A stretch of DNA of 64,000 nucleotides from Rattus norvegicus (lineage: Eukaryota > Chordata > Mammalia > Rodentia > Muridae). Positions 48,576 through 59,295 of the stretch are shown here, piece after piece (position 1 is the first letter of the stretch; every line of letters begins with the position of its first letter). Location of the stretch: assembly GCF_036323735.1 (NCBI RefSeq), contig NC_086024.1:75713924-75777923 (forward strand), written 5' to 3'. The notes below the pieces were generated by a model. It worked only from the letters and a program-made list of their open reading frames with translations. It ran no database searches and was not told where the DNA came from. The position numbers were made by a program, and so were the translations under genes.

Positions 48576-48968
48576 GTTTCTTTCACATAACCTGAGTATT
48601 TATGAGACTAATTCATGTTGGTTGTGTCAGTGATAACTCATAGTTTTATAGCTATGACCCTGTGCTCATAATTTTTCTGAGCATAAATTTTTGTTCATTT
48701 TATCTTCACAGATTTCTGAGAGTTGAAAAATTTCCCCAGTATAATACTTTGTAAAGCATGAAATACTTTTAACCAGGCAAATGGAAAAATATAGTACGTT
48801 GTCCTGTGCAAAGGTCCTGACGTATTACTTCAGGAATGATACTAGACATCAATTTTCTAATATTTCTATAAACTGTAGTCACAGTTTGACTAGTCGCTAA
48901 AGTTATAGAAGTATGCATCTTCTTCAGTACAGATATATGTGTTTATAAAATATGTTTTAATTTCTTAG

Positions 48969-49046
48969 GATTATGTACCGAAGGACTATACCGTGTTAGT
49001 GGAAATAAAACGGATCAAGACAACATTCAAAAGCAGTTTGATCAAG
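48969..49046 (+). CDS. Arhgap5: Arhgap5 exon 4, residues 1290-1315: arginine finger
   Basis: A 78-nt exon between TTTCTTAG and CAAG|GTAATA, entering and leaving in phase 1. It encodes GLCTEGLYRVSGNKTDQDNI and the start of the following helix. GLYRVSG is the RhoGAP arginine-finger loop; the catalytic Arg is residue 1298 here (codon 48992-48994), which inserts into the Rho active site to speed GTP hydrolysis. The exon is a multiple of three and phase-symmetric, so skipping it would keep the frame but remove the finger. Confidence 0.97.
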
Positions 49047-49261
49047 GTAATATAATTGCAAAGTAAAATTATTGTCTTTCTGTTTTCTGTGTTAGAATTC
49101 TGCAGTAGCAAAGTTGCTGTTTTTATTTAAAAGTTACAGAAATGGATATGGAGAGGAAAGCATTTAAAAGTGTAATTAGAAATATTAAATATATAGTAAT
49201 TGCCACAGTAAAAAGTATAGAACTGGGAAGGGTCTGTCTAAGCACAAACAAGAAATACTAA

Positions 49262-49370
49262 GCCTAGCATGGTTGGTGCATAACGTTATTCCCAGCACTG
49301 AGGAGGCAGAGGCAGGAGGATCTCTATGAGTTTCATGACAGCTAAGGCTGCATAGTGAAATTGTATTTTT
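49262..49370 (+). repeat. B1 SINE, forward orientation, split by an ID insertion
   Basis: 'gcctagcatggttggtgca', 'attcccagcactgaggaggc' and 'gaggcaggaggatctctatg' mark the B1. Its right end reads 'catagtgaaattg' before the ID. Confidence 0.85.
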
Positions 49371-49482
49371 TTTTTTTTTTGGTTCTTTTTTTCGGAGCTA
49401 GGGACCGAACCCAGGGCCTTGCGCTTCCTAGGTAAGCGCTCTACCACTGAGCTAAATCCCCAGCCCCGTGAAATTGTATTTT
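49355..49482 (-). mobile_element. ID SINE, reverse, 15-bp TSD, A7GAACC-type tail
   Basis: The reversed ID body spans about 49392-49467. Its tail reads, on the element's own strand, A7 then GAACC then a longer A run. A perfect 'gtgaaattgtatttt' duplication flanks it (49355-49369 and 49468-49482). Same tail type as the copy at 52990. Confidence 0.96.
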
Positions 49483-51234
49483 AAGAGGGGAAGTGGATGG
49501 GGAGGGGGCAGCAAATGTTGATTCTTTTAGTCTTCTTAGGAAGGTTGATACTAGGCAAATATAAGAGAAAGTGGGAAATAATCAAACTTAAAGTGCATTT
49601 TAGAATAAAATATTTGAGACAGTTGAAACAGTTGTGTAAAGAAAGTTCAGTATTCTATCTATATTTTGATGTGTGAAGGCTTGAAGACAAGAAAGGGATC
49701 CAGGTAAAGCAAATATTTTGAGGTAATTATATATAAAAAACAGTACTATGTAAAAGTGCTTTTTTAATGTCATAGAATAATCTTTAGGAGCAAATTCAAA
49801 AGTGAGTGAACTCCATGTGTGAACAAAGATAAAACTAAAAAATGAAAATTAATAGAGGAAGTAAGTGAATATTTTTATAGCCTTTGACTGGAAAAGACCT
49901 AAATTTGCTAAGGAACCTAGGAAGCATAAATGAGTATCAATCAAGGCTACCTAAAAAATGTAAAAATGTTCCATGAGAGCATAAAAACAAAATCTTCAAG
50001 AAAGTATGGACTTACCATACAGATTAAACTATTAGTATATATTTGAAAATATACTCAGTTCCTTACAATGACAGACTTCTATTTTAAGATTGTATTTATT
50101 ATCAGTGAGAAAGATTGTTGGTAATGTAGGCAAACACAATTTGTATACCTGCTGTGGGTACATTTTGAGAGGGAGTTTGTGAGTGTTAAAATTCAAATTT
50201 CTTTGTTTTGGAAATTCTACTTCAAGGAATTTGCATTCCAAAAGCCTTTGCATGAGCTTGTTAAAGGTACTTGTTGCACTATTTATAATTTTAAAGGGAG
50301 GAGGGGAACACTCATGTGTCTATGAATGTTGACTGTTGTGATGAGGTATGTTTGTTAAAATGGCAAAACATCACTTACTGAGTGGTATATACATGGTTAA
50401 AAAAAAGTATGCCATGTTGCCAAAAATACTCTGTATTTTTAAGAAATATCAGAAAAAACTGTTTTATAATATGCAGTTCTTACAATTCCACGAAAAGTGA
50501 GGAAGACAGAGTAATATAATAGTTGGGGCTCTTAAATTCAATTTAGTGGTTTTATTTTTTTAATCTTGCCACTTAACTGTCTGCTTCAGGCAAGTTAATC
50601 TTTCTAGATCTCATTTTTTTATCACACAGTAGAGATGAAAGAATAAATATGAGGCTAATGCGATAATGCTTAACCAGTAAGAAGTGTAAATTGGTCATGT
50701 TTTCTTTAAGTGATCATAAAAAAGCTCAAATGAAGCATGCTATAAATTACAAGTAATGATTGTCTATACGTCTTAGGGATTTGACTTGTTAATATCAAAT
50801 AAACCTTATGATATACCTTTAGTATGTTCTTTCTTGTTCTTTAAATTAGCCCTTTACTGATAAGATAATTATTTAACCTATTCATTTAAAACATTACAAA
50901 GTAGAATTTAAAGGTCCAAGTTAGAGTCGAGATTTATAATCTCTATTGTTTGTTTTGTTATGGTCTTTTAAATAATCTGTATAAACAGGAAACTAGGAAA
51001 GCAGTATTAAAATTCTTTAATGCACTATATGCTGGTGTGTACGATACGGAGTTTGTTGATAAAATACTTTCTGCATGGGGTTGCCTCTTCCTGATCTTTG
51101 TAGTTTGCTGGCCTGTGAGGAAGGTAATTAATGAAAAAATGTCTTTTGGTAGTAAGTACCCATTCAGTTTACCATTAACCAGTAATAAGTTAAAATTTCA
51201 TTCTCTCAATTAAGTTTTGATTTTTGTCTTATAG

Positions 51235-51366
51235 ATCATAATATCAATCTAGCATCAATGGAAGTGACAGTAAATGCTGTAGCTGGAGCTCTCAAAGCTT
51301 TCTTTGCTGATCTGCCAGATCCTTTGATTCCATACTCACTCCACCCAGAGCTATTGGAAGCAGCAA
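51235..51366 (+). CDS. Arhgap5: Arhgap5 exon 5, residues 1316-1359: RhoGAP core
   Basis: A 132-nt exon (phase 1 to 1) between TGTCTTATAG and GCAA|GTAAGC. It encodes DHNINLASMEVTVNAVAGAL and then KAFFADLPDPLIPYSLHPEL, the helix and loop that help form the Rho-binding face in all RhoGAP domains. The K-x-F-x-R/A-x-LP-x-PL signature is complete. A 27-base T run begins 12 nt after the exon. Confidence 0.97.
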
Positions 51367-51374
51367 GTAAGCAT

Positions 51375-51378
<4 letters not shown>

Positions 51379-51405
<27 letters not shown>
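51379..51405 (+). repeat. T27 tract just downstream of the exon 5 donor
   Basis: An uninterrupted T run begins 12 nt after the last exonic base. In RNA this is a U tract in the place where TIA1-type proteins assist U1 snRNP at 5' splice sites (known biology; use here is inferred). Confidence 0.85.
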
Positions 51406-52209
51406 GCCAGAGCGAGAGGTGAGGAAGAGTGATGATGGTGTTTTAAATATTGCTTGCCAGAATCATCTATGCACTTGAATTTATAGTTAGAAATTCATTT
51501 TATTAGAAATTATGTCTTAAAGGTATCCACCAAATTTAAAATAGAATCGGTCCCCATGAGTGACCTTAGGGATTTTGTTTTTAGCTACTCTCACAGATAA
51601 TGAGGGGCAGAGGGGGTGTGCACTGAGACCAGAAGAGGGTGCTGGGTGTCCTCTTTTATTACTGTCCACCTTGTTCCAAGACAGGTCTGCTCTCCCTCTC
51701 CTTGTCTCTCTCTCTCTCCTTCACACTCCTACCATGGTGCTGGTTGGCAGCCAGTAAGCACTAGGATCCTCCTGTCTCTTCCTCTTTTCCTCACAGTCCT
51801 AGGGTTACAAGGAGCTATCCTTGCTCCAGCATTTTACATGGGTGGTGGAGTCTGAACTTAGGTCTTCATGCTTGCTTGCTAGATAATTTAAATTTGCCTA
51901 GATGAGAATTTTTTAAATTACTAAGTAATTTAGGGTGTGGGGAAGTATGGCAGAAAGATACAGTACTTCAAAGTGTATTCCTAGTTTGACATCAGTCACT
52001 CAATATTTCTAGCATAACATTATCTATCTAGAAAATGGAATCTAAAGTATTTTGGCATCAAGAAACCTAGTTCTTAATTTGCATTGGTGGATAAAATTAA
52101 TGTAATTTCTAGGTTTTTCCTTTTAATATGTCTTCGGGTTCTTTTAAATGAGATTACTTTTATTTTAAAAGTTCTCAGGTTTTGTTTTGTTTTGTTTTTA
52201 ATTAAAATA

Positions 52210-52430
52210 CAGTTTTGAGCCAGCGAGATGTCCCCATAGGTAAAGGTACGCGCCACCACGCCTGACAGTCTTTGAGTTCAAGCCCCAAACGCACATGGTA
52301 AAAGGAGAGACAGCTCCAACAAGTCATCCTGTGACCTCTATTACACACACTGTGGCACATGCCTTTCACCTCTCCCACCTCTACACACAAAAACTAGTGA
52401 AGTGTATAAAGGAAAAATAAATTTTAAAAG
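52210..52430 (+). repeat. B3-type SINE, forward orientation
   Basis: 'gagccagcgagatgtcccca' and 'gagttcaagccccaaacgc' are followed by a GTATAAA/AAATAAA tail. Confidence 0.75.
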
Positions 52431-52431
52431 G

Positions 52432-52660
52432 GGGCTAGAGAAATGGCTCAGCAGTTAAGAGCACTCACTCCCTGCTCCTGTGGAGACCTGAGTTTGGTTT
52501 CCAGCTCCTCTGCCAGTCAGCTCACAGCAGCTGTAACTCCGGTTCCAAGTGGTCCACCAACCTCTGTGCTTCTAGGGGACCCACACTTGTGTAACACACC
52601 CCTCCCTACAAAGACATACACACAAATTACAGAAAATAAAGATAAAATCTCTTTTTTAAA
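52432..52660 (+). repeat. B2/B3 SINE, forward orientation
   Basis: 'gctagagaaatggctcagca', 'ttaagagcactcactccctg' and 'cttctaggggacccacactt' with an AAATAAAG tail. It sits directly after the previous SINE. Confidence 0.88.
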
Positions 52661-52978
52661 AGTTAACAATTTTTTAAAACTTGTCACAATATACATATTC
52701 TCATATGTTATTTCTTGGTCACAAACCTGTGAATCTTTACTACTTGATAGCTCGACCATGATGTGAAGGCAAGAGAACAGAAAATCAATCTCTTTATTTC
52801 TCATTTGTTGCAGTACTGTATTCTAGTTGTCCTGTTTTATAAATTGCATAAACTTGTAAAATAACTATATTAAATGTGTATGCTACCTGTAAAGGAAATA
52901 CTTTGGTAGAGGATATTACAAGTAAGTAAACTGGACAACTGGCTTCGGGGATATATTGTGACTTCACTGGTTTTGGAA

Positions 52979-53099
52979 GTCTTTTAACTTTTTTTTTTTT
53001 TTTTGGTTCTTTTTTTCAGAGCTGGGGACCGAACCCAGGGCCTTGCGCTTCCTAGGCAAGCGCTCTACCACTGAGCTAAATCCCCAACCCCGTCTTTTA
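52979..53099 (-). mobile_element. ID SINE, reverse, 8-bp TSD, A7GAACC-type tail
   Basis: A near-consensus reversed ID body ends at about 53091. The T-rich tail on the left contains the 'ggttctttttttcagagc' motif also seen at 49381. The 'gtctttta' duplication is perfect (52979-52986 and 53092-53099). Confidence 0.96.
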
Positions 53100-53454
53100 T
53101 CTTTTATGAGAAGAAAAACTTGACACATTAAAATAAAAAAAATTTATGTTTCAGAATATCTTGGAAGATACCCATTATTCATTTATTACATGTTGTCTGT
53201 AACTGACTGCTTTTGTTGTTCAGCTGTAGGACTGAGTAGTTGTGCCCTTAAAGCCTGAAATTCTTACCATCTGTCAGGAATCTTAAAGAGATTAACATCC
53301 TTATAAATAATTAAGTAATTTTAAATAAGTATCTAGTTATATATAAATATAATATACTTCAAACAGTCTTAATTTTTATAGTACATATTAACTGGATATT
53401 TGTATCAGATATTTGAAAGTTTATTAATTTTACCCCAAAATATTTCTCTTACAG

Positions 53455-53560
53455 AAATCCCAGATAAAACAGAACGCCTTCATGCCTTGAAAGAAATTGT
53501 TAAGAAATTTCATCCTGTAAACTATGATGTATTCAGATATGTGATAACACATCTAAACAG
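53455..53560 (+). CDS. Arhgap5: Arhgap5 exon 6, residues 1360-1394: RhoGAP domain
   Basis: A 106-nt exon (phase 1 to 2) between TTTCTCTTACAG and ACAG|GTACTT. It encodes KIPDKTERLHALKEIVKKF and then HPVNYDVFRYVITHLN, the helices leading to the conserved LPxxNY..-type loop of the RhoGAP fold. The frame beyond 53560 to 53651 is intron. Confidence 0.96.
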
Positions 53561-53699
53561 GTACTTGCAAGTAAAATGCTCTTGGTGTTTCAAACCTGTG
53601 ACCTCTGTAAGCTGGATAATTGTAACTTCTGTTAAAGGGAATGCAGACTGAGCACACAGTTGTATTTGGGTTCTTTGTAATAACTGTCTACATGATCAT

Positions 53700-53875
53700 A
53701 TATATACACACATATATATATATGTACATACATACATATATATATATATTACTATTTTCAACATATGATCAGTGTTTGTTTCTGTGTCTGTTTAGTTGTT
53801 GTGCTAGGAATTAAACCCAGGGCTTTCCATATGCTAGGCAAGCACTCTACCACCGTCCTATATACTCAGCCCAAC
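53700..53875 (-). repeat. AT/CA-rich tract and ID/B4-like SINE, reverse
   Basis: Alternating TATA/CATA sequence fills about 53698-53750. It is followed at about 53797-53873 by 'aattaaacccagggctttcc' and 'aggcaagcactctaccaccg', a diverged reversed ID/B4 unit. Confidence 0.75.
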
Positions 53876-54489
53876 AATGTAATTTTTTTCACAATTTTTC
53901 TTTAGTAGTTCTCTTGTGTACAGTCTTAGAATTTTAGCTGGAAAATGACAATAGCCAAATAAACTAAATCAACCTATTTGGAGTTGGAGAAATTGAGGTT
54001 TAATGAGGGAAATCATAAGTAGAATGTAACTCTGGCGTGGTTCACTTCACCCTGTCTGCTATAATGTGTTGTGTATTTTGTGTATTTTATATGGGGAAGT
54101 TTTATCACAAACTGTCTTGTTACCAAAAACAGGAAACTAATTCCTGTATTCATAACTCTATAGATATGTTACAGTTGGAATTTACATCGAGAGGCAGTGT
54201 AGTATTGACTATTAAGACTAGCTCAGACAATGTAGTCAAATAAGTGTCAGTTTGCAATATGATTATAGTCATAACTGTAGGCAAATTACCCATTGCTCAG
54301 TTATAAAAATGAGAAAAATAGTACTTCATGAAGTTGTTCTGAAGACTGAATGGGTGCTTTGGGTTTTGTTTTGGGTAGGGTTTTATAATTATTTGTGGGT
54401 TGTTTTTTGTTTGTTTGTTTGTATAAATAAGTAAAAATAAACTTTTACCAAAATTTTATTCAGAAAATCTTTAGTGGCAATTTAGGGTT

Positions 54490-54590
54490 CTACCGAGTTA
54501 TGTGGCTCAATGGTGGAGTACTTGCCTAAATTTTGAGATGCCCTGAGTATGATCCCTACCACAAGAAAATAGACTGCAATAATCATAAAA
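54490..54590 (+). repeat. ID/B4-like SINE remnant, forward orientation
   Basis: 'tatgtggctcaatggtggag', 'tacttgcctaaattttgag' and 'tatgatccctaccacaag'. Confidence 0.7.
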
Positions 54591-55279
54591 TCCATCTGTT
54601 CTTTTAAAGTTTTATTGTTGCTATCAGTGTGATATATAAAATTATACTATCTTCATAATCCTTCCAAGTCCCATTTTTTAAAAATGTCAAACTAATAATA
54701 ATATAGTAATGGTTGGTATTTTGTTAACAAGGTATATGGAAACTGTAGACCTTAATATAGAGACCAGTGAGTGACACTTTGTGAACATACCAGGCTGAAT
54801 TAAAAATTGGATTTTATTTAAAGGATTATGAAAAGATGACAGGGCAGAGTATATTCAGAGTCACAATACTGGCTTACCTTCCTGTATTCTAGATCTGTTT
54901 TTGGCTATGTACAAAAATAAACAGCATAGCTAAAAGCATGTTTGATGCATGAAGAACACAAAGAGAAGGCAGCTTATTTGGACTGACAAAAATAAGAACA
55001 GGAAAAGTAAAAAGATGGAGGAGCAATGCCAGGTTATACCAGGCAGTGCTTTTCACATTAGGACTCATTGATTAGCTTTAGTCTGTATAATCACAAAAAA
55101 GTTTGTTTCAGAATATATAAAATTTTTCGCTCTATATTCTATGCTTTTATGCTAGAAGACCACACTCTTTAATGAAAAAAAAAACATTATATGATTTGCA
55201 TTCTTTATTGGAAAATAGAGCATAAGCTATTCAGACTTCAGTTAAAAGAAACACTCTGCTATGCTGATCTAGTTTTCTT

Positions 55280-55600
55280 TTGAATTACTGTGATAAATCC
55301 CATGGCCACAAGCAACTTAGAGAAAGAAAGGGTTTTTTGACTTATGTATCCCACATTATTGAAGGTAAATGCCAGACAGGAGCTCAGGCAGAATCTATAG
55401 GGGAATGCTGTTACTGGCTTGCTCTCTAACTCCTGCTCAACTAACTTTTATATACAGCCCAGCACTCTTTGCCTAGCACATGCACAGTGAGTGAGCTAGG
55501 CCCTACCACATGAATCTTTTGGCAAGAAAATAGCCTACACACATACCCACAGACAGATCTGTTTGAGGATATCCTGAAGTCACTTTGACAGCTGAAGCTA
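55280..55600 (+). repeat. Rodent interspersed repeat, family uncertain
   Basis: 'tggccacaagcaacttagag', 'gctgttactggcttgctctc' and 'cctgaagtcactttgacagc' match the common rodent repeat also seen at 6690-7030. Confidence 0.6.
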
Positions 55601-56024
55601 GCTAGCTAGGAGCTAGACTGTAACTTGGTGAACTTTTTTTTTTTAATGCTGCATGTTCTCACAAGTAGTGAGGACATATAACAGTGAATAAAATTGTCAA
55701 AGCCTTCATGGAGCTAGATTTCTAGGAGAAAGACAAACACGTGTTTTTTGATAGGTTGACAAGATTGTAGTTATAATGTAGTATGATTCTTTGATTTTAT
55801 TCTTCCACTGTTCATGTCCACTAAATATCAAGTCTATTTTTTTCTTAATTATTTTTCCACTTTCTGTCCCTTACCACAACTTTACTCACTATTTCTCATT
55901 CAGGAACTACTAGTGTTAACAGTTGTTCTTTGCCAACTTCTACTTTTACCCTCACTTAGTTCTGATGGCAAGGTGATTGTAAAACGTTTTTGCATAAAGA
56001 TGTTTTTATTTTGTATGCTTTGCT

Positions 56025-56208
56025 TATATATACATCTGTGTGCCACCTGTGTTCCTGATACCTGTGGTGGTCCTAAGTGGGCATCAGTTGCCCTGGATCT
56101 AGAGTTCCAGATAGTTAATAGATCACAGTGTGGGTGATGGGATGTGAACTCCGGTTCTCTACAAGAGCAACAAGTATTCTTAACTGCTGAGCCATCTCTC
56201 TAGCCCCA
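56025..56208 (-). repeat. B2/B3 SINE, reverse orientation
   Basis: 'gatgtgaactccggttctct' and 'actgctgagccatctctcta' plus 'gcccc' give the reversed B2/B3 head. Near-consensus. Confidence 0.88.
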
Positions 56209-57763
56209 AAGATTTTTCAGTGTTTAAAATAGTCCTTTATCTCTGTACTATAGACTCTAAAATAATTAACACTAGTTGTACTAAGTGGTTACACCTTCTT
56301 CCCTTTTCTCATAAACAACAGTTAACTAACAACTATTAATAACAGCAGTTACCCAGGAGTATCATTTTGTGGCACATCTTAACATGCTACTAGTAGTTTG
56401 AGAGTATGGTACCCAAAATAGGCCATCTGAGAATTTATGAGGAATCTATGTTATTCAGCCTTACCAAAGACTCAATAAATCACAAACATTAAATAGCCAC
56501 CAGCAGTTTATATTCAAAAAGCCCTCCAGAAGGTTCTAATAAATGTTATAATTCACTGTTATAATTCACTTTCCCTTCCTTAAACTTTACCTTGTCCATG
56601 AAGCTTTCCCTGGTCAACCAAATTTCTGATAACAGTATCTTCAGTTAGACTTCATACTGTATCCTTAACTTTGTAGGTCATCCCAGAGCCTAGCACTTGA
56701 CTGCTACATAGAAATACCACACCGTACATACTAACTGCCTACTACTTATTAAGAAATGATTGGCTTTATTCTGACTTGTTTCAGTTGAGTCTCTTATAAT
56801 TAGAACACAGTGTTTGGCTACATATTTTACTTTAGATTCCTGTGTCTGGGAATTTCCTATGCCTTGTATGTGCCCCCCCCCCCCCAAGTTTTAAAGATTT
56901 TCCTGCTATGTGCTATCTGGACAGTTCTTTCTGCCTTTCCTTCTGTAGCTCAGGCTGCCCTGGAGTCCACTATCCTACTGCTTCAGCCTCCTGATAACTT
57001 GGATTATAGATGTATACTACTATACCCAGTGTGAACTATTTCTTTATATGTACAAAATAAGAGAATTGAATAAATTCTATCTCGTGATGTAATAATTCAT
57101 AGTTTACGTCTTAAGGTTAGCGTCTCACATGTCTTGCTTACTTAGTGATAGTGCTTGCTCACATACTTAAAGGACTGGGGAAAAGTCATTTTATACTCTG
57201 TGACCATTTGTTAATTTCTGTTGAATCATGAGAAATCTTAAAGTAGAATTTATTGAGTGTTGTCTTAAATATAAAATTTTAATTTTAATAGTGTACAAAA
57301 TGCTTACTGTTTTAAAAGATTGTTCATAGTCTACTAGGAGCTAACTTTCTTAAAAGTTAAAAATATTCTTGGCTGGATAGGTTATGCTAGGTTTTCCAGA
57401 GTTGGTTTAAAAGAGATGACACACCTTGATTTATTTCCCAGAGTAGTCTAAAAGCTTAGATACACATGTTTGTCATTTGGCCTTCTCAACCTAGAGGAAA
57501 AGGTTTTTTTTTTTTTTAATTGAAAAGACCTCTATTTGTAAAGCTTTAAGACTTAGGATACTAGCAACATCTTATAGACTATCTGGCATTCTCACAAGAA
57601 CTATGTATTGATTGCTCTCTTGTATTAGAATATAGTTGAATGTAGCATGCTAAGAAAAAAAATTAATTGGGAGGTAAAATTAGCATGAATGGAAAACTAG
57701 CTTTGAGAATCTGTAATTGCGATGATTTCTGATTTCTTTTTTTCTCCCATTTTATAATTTCAG

Positions 57764-58091
57764 GGTTAGTCAGCAAAATAAAATCAACCTAATGACAGCA
57801 GACAACTTATCCATCTGTTTTTGGCCAACTTTGATGAGACCTGACTTTGAAAATCGGGAGTTTCTGTCTACCACTAAAATCCATCAATCTGTCGTTGAAA
57901 CATTTATTCAACAGTGCCAGTTTTTCTTTTACAATGGAGAAATTGTAGAAACTGCAAATACTGTGGCTGCTCCACCAACTTCAAATCCAGGACAATTGGT
58001 GGAGTCAATGGTACCACTTCAATTGCCACCACCCTTGCAACCTCAGCTAATTCAACCACAGTTGCAGACAGATCCTCTTGGTATTATTTAA
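57764..58091 (+). CDS. Arhgap5: Arhgap5 exon 7 (last), residues 1395-1503 and stop
   Basis: The acceptor is TTTATAATTTCAG at 57763; the exon enters in phase 2 and ends at TAA 58089-58091. It completes the RhoGAP domain with VSQQNKINLMTADNLSICF and WPTLMRPDF, where the NLSICFWPTLMRP motif carries the conserved Asn and Pro residues of the GAP active face. A Pro/Gln/Leu-rich C-terminal tail follows (for example PLQLPPPLQPQLIQPQL) and ends DPLGII. This tail is characteristic of p190-B. No lesion is seen. Confidence 0.97.
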
Positions 58092-59124
58092 ATAGAATGT
58101 GATTGCAGATGGCCTGAAATTGGACAAAAACAAATCTAGACATGCATGTTTCAGGGGTTAGTAGTGTATTTCATGTTTCATACAGATAATCCACATGAAA
58201 ATGATGAGACATTTTCTCTTTGAACTATATGGTATTCCCTATTCAGTTACATTACGAATCTAAAAAACATGTGATAAGCATGACCGGAGAGGTTTAATTT
58301 TTATAAACAAAAAATAGTTATAAAAATGCAAAGCTGCTGCTGCATGCAACCTTATTGCAATCAGTATATCATTCCTGTGGCAATTTCTGTCACATTATAT
58401 TGTGAATACAATTTTTCTATAGAAATTAAATGATTTAAAAACTCATATATGAAATGTTTAATGCTTTCAGCCTGCTTTATGGCTGGTTTTGTTATTTGAT
58501 TGCTAATTTGGGGACCTAATTCCAGCAGTCTGTATAGATAACTAAAGCCCAGTTAAGTATTTTTTAATTTCAGGTTACTATGCCATGCTTGGGATGTTTG
58601 AAAGAAAGAAAAAAAGTACATGTAATATGTTTCACATTTCTGCACCTTCATCTTCTAAGTAAATCTGTGGGTGACTTGATGAGGAGTGAGTGGACCTGTT
58701 TCTTTTACTCACACACCAAGGACACACCTGTGGTTAAAGTGAGTTGATAATGTGATGTAAAGAATAGTTGTCACAAACTCATTTCTTTATGATCTATAAT
58801 GAAAGATACATTTTGTATACATGGTTAATTCTGTAAACAGATGCATGTTTAAAAGATCTATGATGGTCTTATAATCTTAATCTAATATATTTTAGATATT
58901 TTAATTTTTCCCTCTTGGGGAATACATTTAGTATAGTGTAGAAAACTACTTCATGACATTTTCATATAAGGTTATATAACTTTTCATACATAAACATGAA
59001 GTTTGTTGTAGAAAGTTCTTTAAACCAAACATTTAATCTAGGATTTCAATTTAATCTGTTCCTTGAATCTATTTTTATGTGGCCCTTGAGAATATATCCC
59101 AAAAAATTCCATTGCTAATACAGC

Positions 59125-59130
59125 AATAAA
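59125..59130 (+). terminator. Arhgap5: Possible proximal poly(A) signal AATAAA
   Basis: A canonical hexamer about 1.0 kb into the 3'UTR, followed by GU-rich sequence (GTGTGTATATAT near 59160). It could give a short 3'UTR form. An ATTAAA at 58425-58430 is a weaker alternative. Confidence 0.4.
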
Positions 59131-59265
59131 AATACTTTGGGTACTGACAGACTCCTTGGAGTGTGTATATATATATAAAATCACAAACTTGTATTCAGAC
59201 TCTTTCTGTGGTGTGTTGTTCTAGAATCCAGAATGGCTTTTGCACCATTTTTTAAACCAGTCCTC

Positions 59266-59295
59266 CCACCCCCACCCCACCCCACCCCACCCCAC
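59266..59295 (+). repeat. (CCCCA)n tract in the 3'UTR
   Basis: About six CCCCA units on the mRNA strand. Such C-rich UTR tracts can bind poly(C)-binding proteins; use here is inferred. Confidence 0.9.

Larger units (their letters stand above)
38296..48968 (+). other. Arhgap5: Arhgap5 intron 3
   Basis: A 10.7-kb intron with a GTAGGC donor and a TTTCTTAG acceptor. It holds an old L1, SINEs, two GT/CG tracts and a long inverted repeat, listed separately. In 38300-38840, 38920-40740, 43630-44780, 46020-46650 and 48580-48960 I see only AT-rich sequence with at most faint repeat traces. Confidence 0.9.
49047..51234 (+). other. Arhgap5: Arhgap5 intron 4
   Basis: It contains a B1 with an ID element inserted (49262-49482). 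From 49500 to 51230 I see only AT-rich sequence without a recognisable gene or repeat. Confidence 0.9.
51367..53454 (+). other. Arhgap5: Arhgap5 intron 5
   Basis: It holds the post-donor T tract, a degraded SINE-like stretch near 51600-51880 ('ctgagaccagaagagggtgc'), two B2/B3 SINEs and an ID. The rest is AT-rich with nothing recognisable. Confidence 0.9.
53561..57763 (+). other. Arhgap5: Arhgap5 intron 6
   Basis: It contains an AT/CA-rich tract, SINE remnants and one longer rodent repeat, listed separately. From 54600 to 55270 and from 56220 to 57720 I see only AT-rich sequence, apart from a C15 run near 56871-56885 and a degraded reverse B1-like stretch near 56930-57035. Confidence 0.9.

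Noticed and set aside
51600..51880. Alternative exon of Arhgap5 in intron 5
   Set aside because: The open frames overlie a degraded SINE-like stretch; insertion here would disrupt the RhoGAP fold, and the neighbouring exons already join in phase.
53561..53651. Extension of the exon 6 frame
   Set aside because: Lies beyond the AG|GTACTT donor; the next exon continues the protein correctly with VSQQNK.
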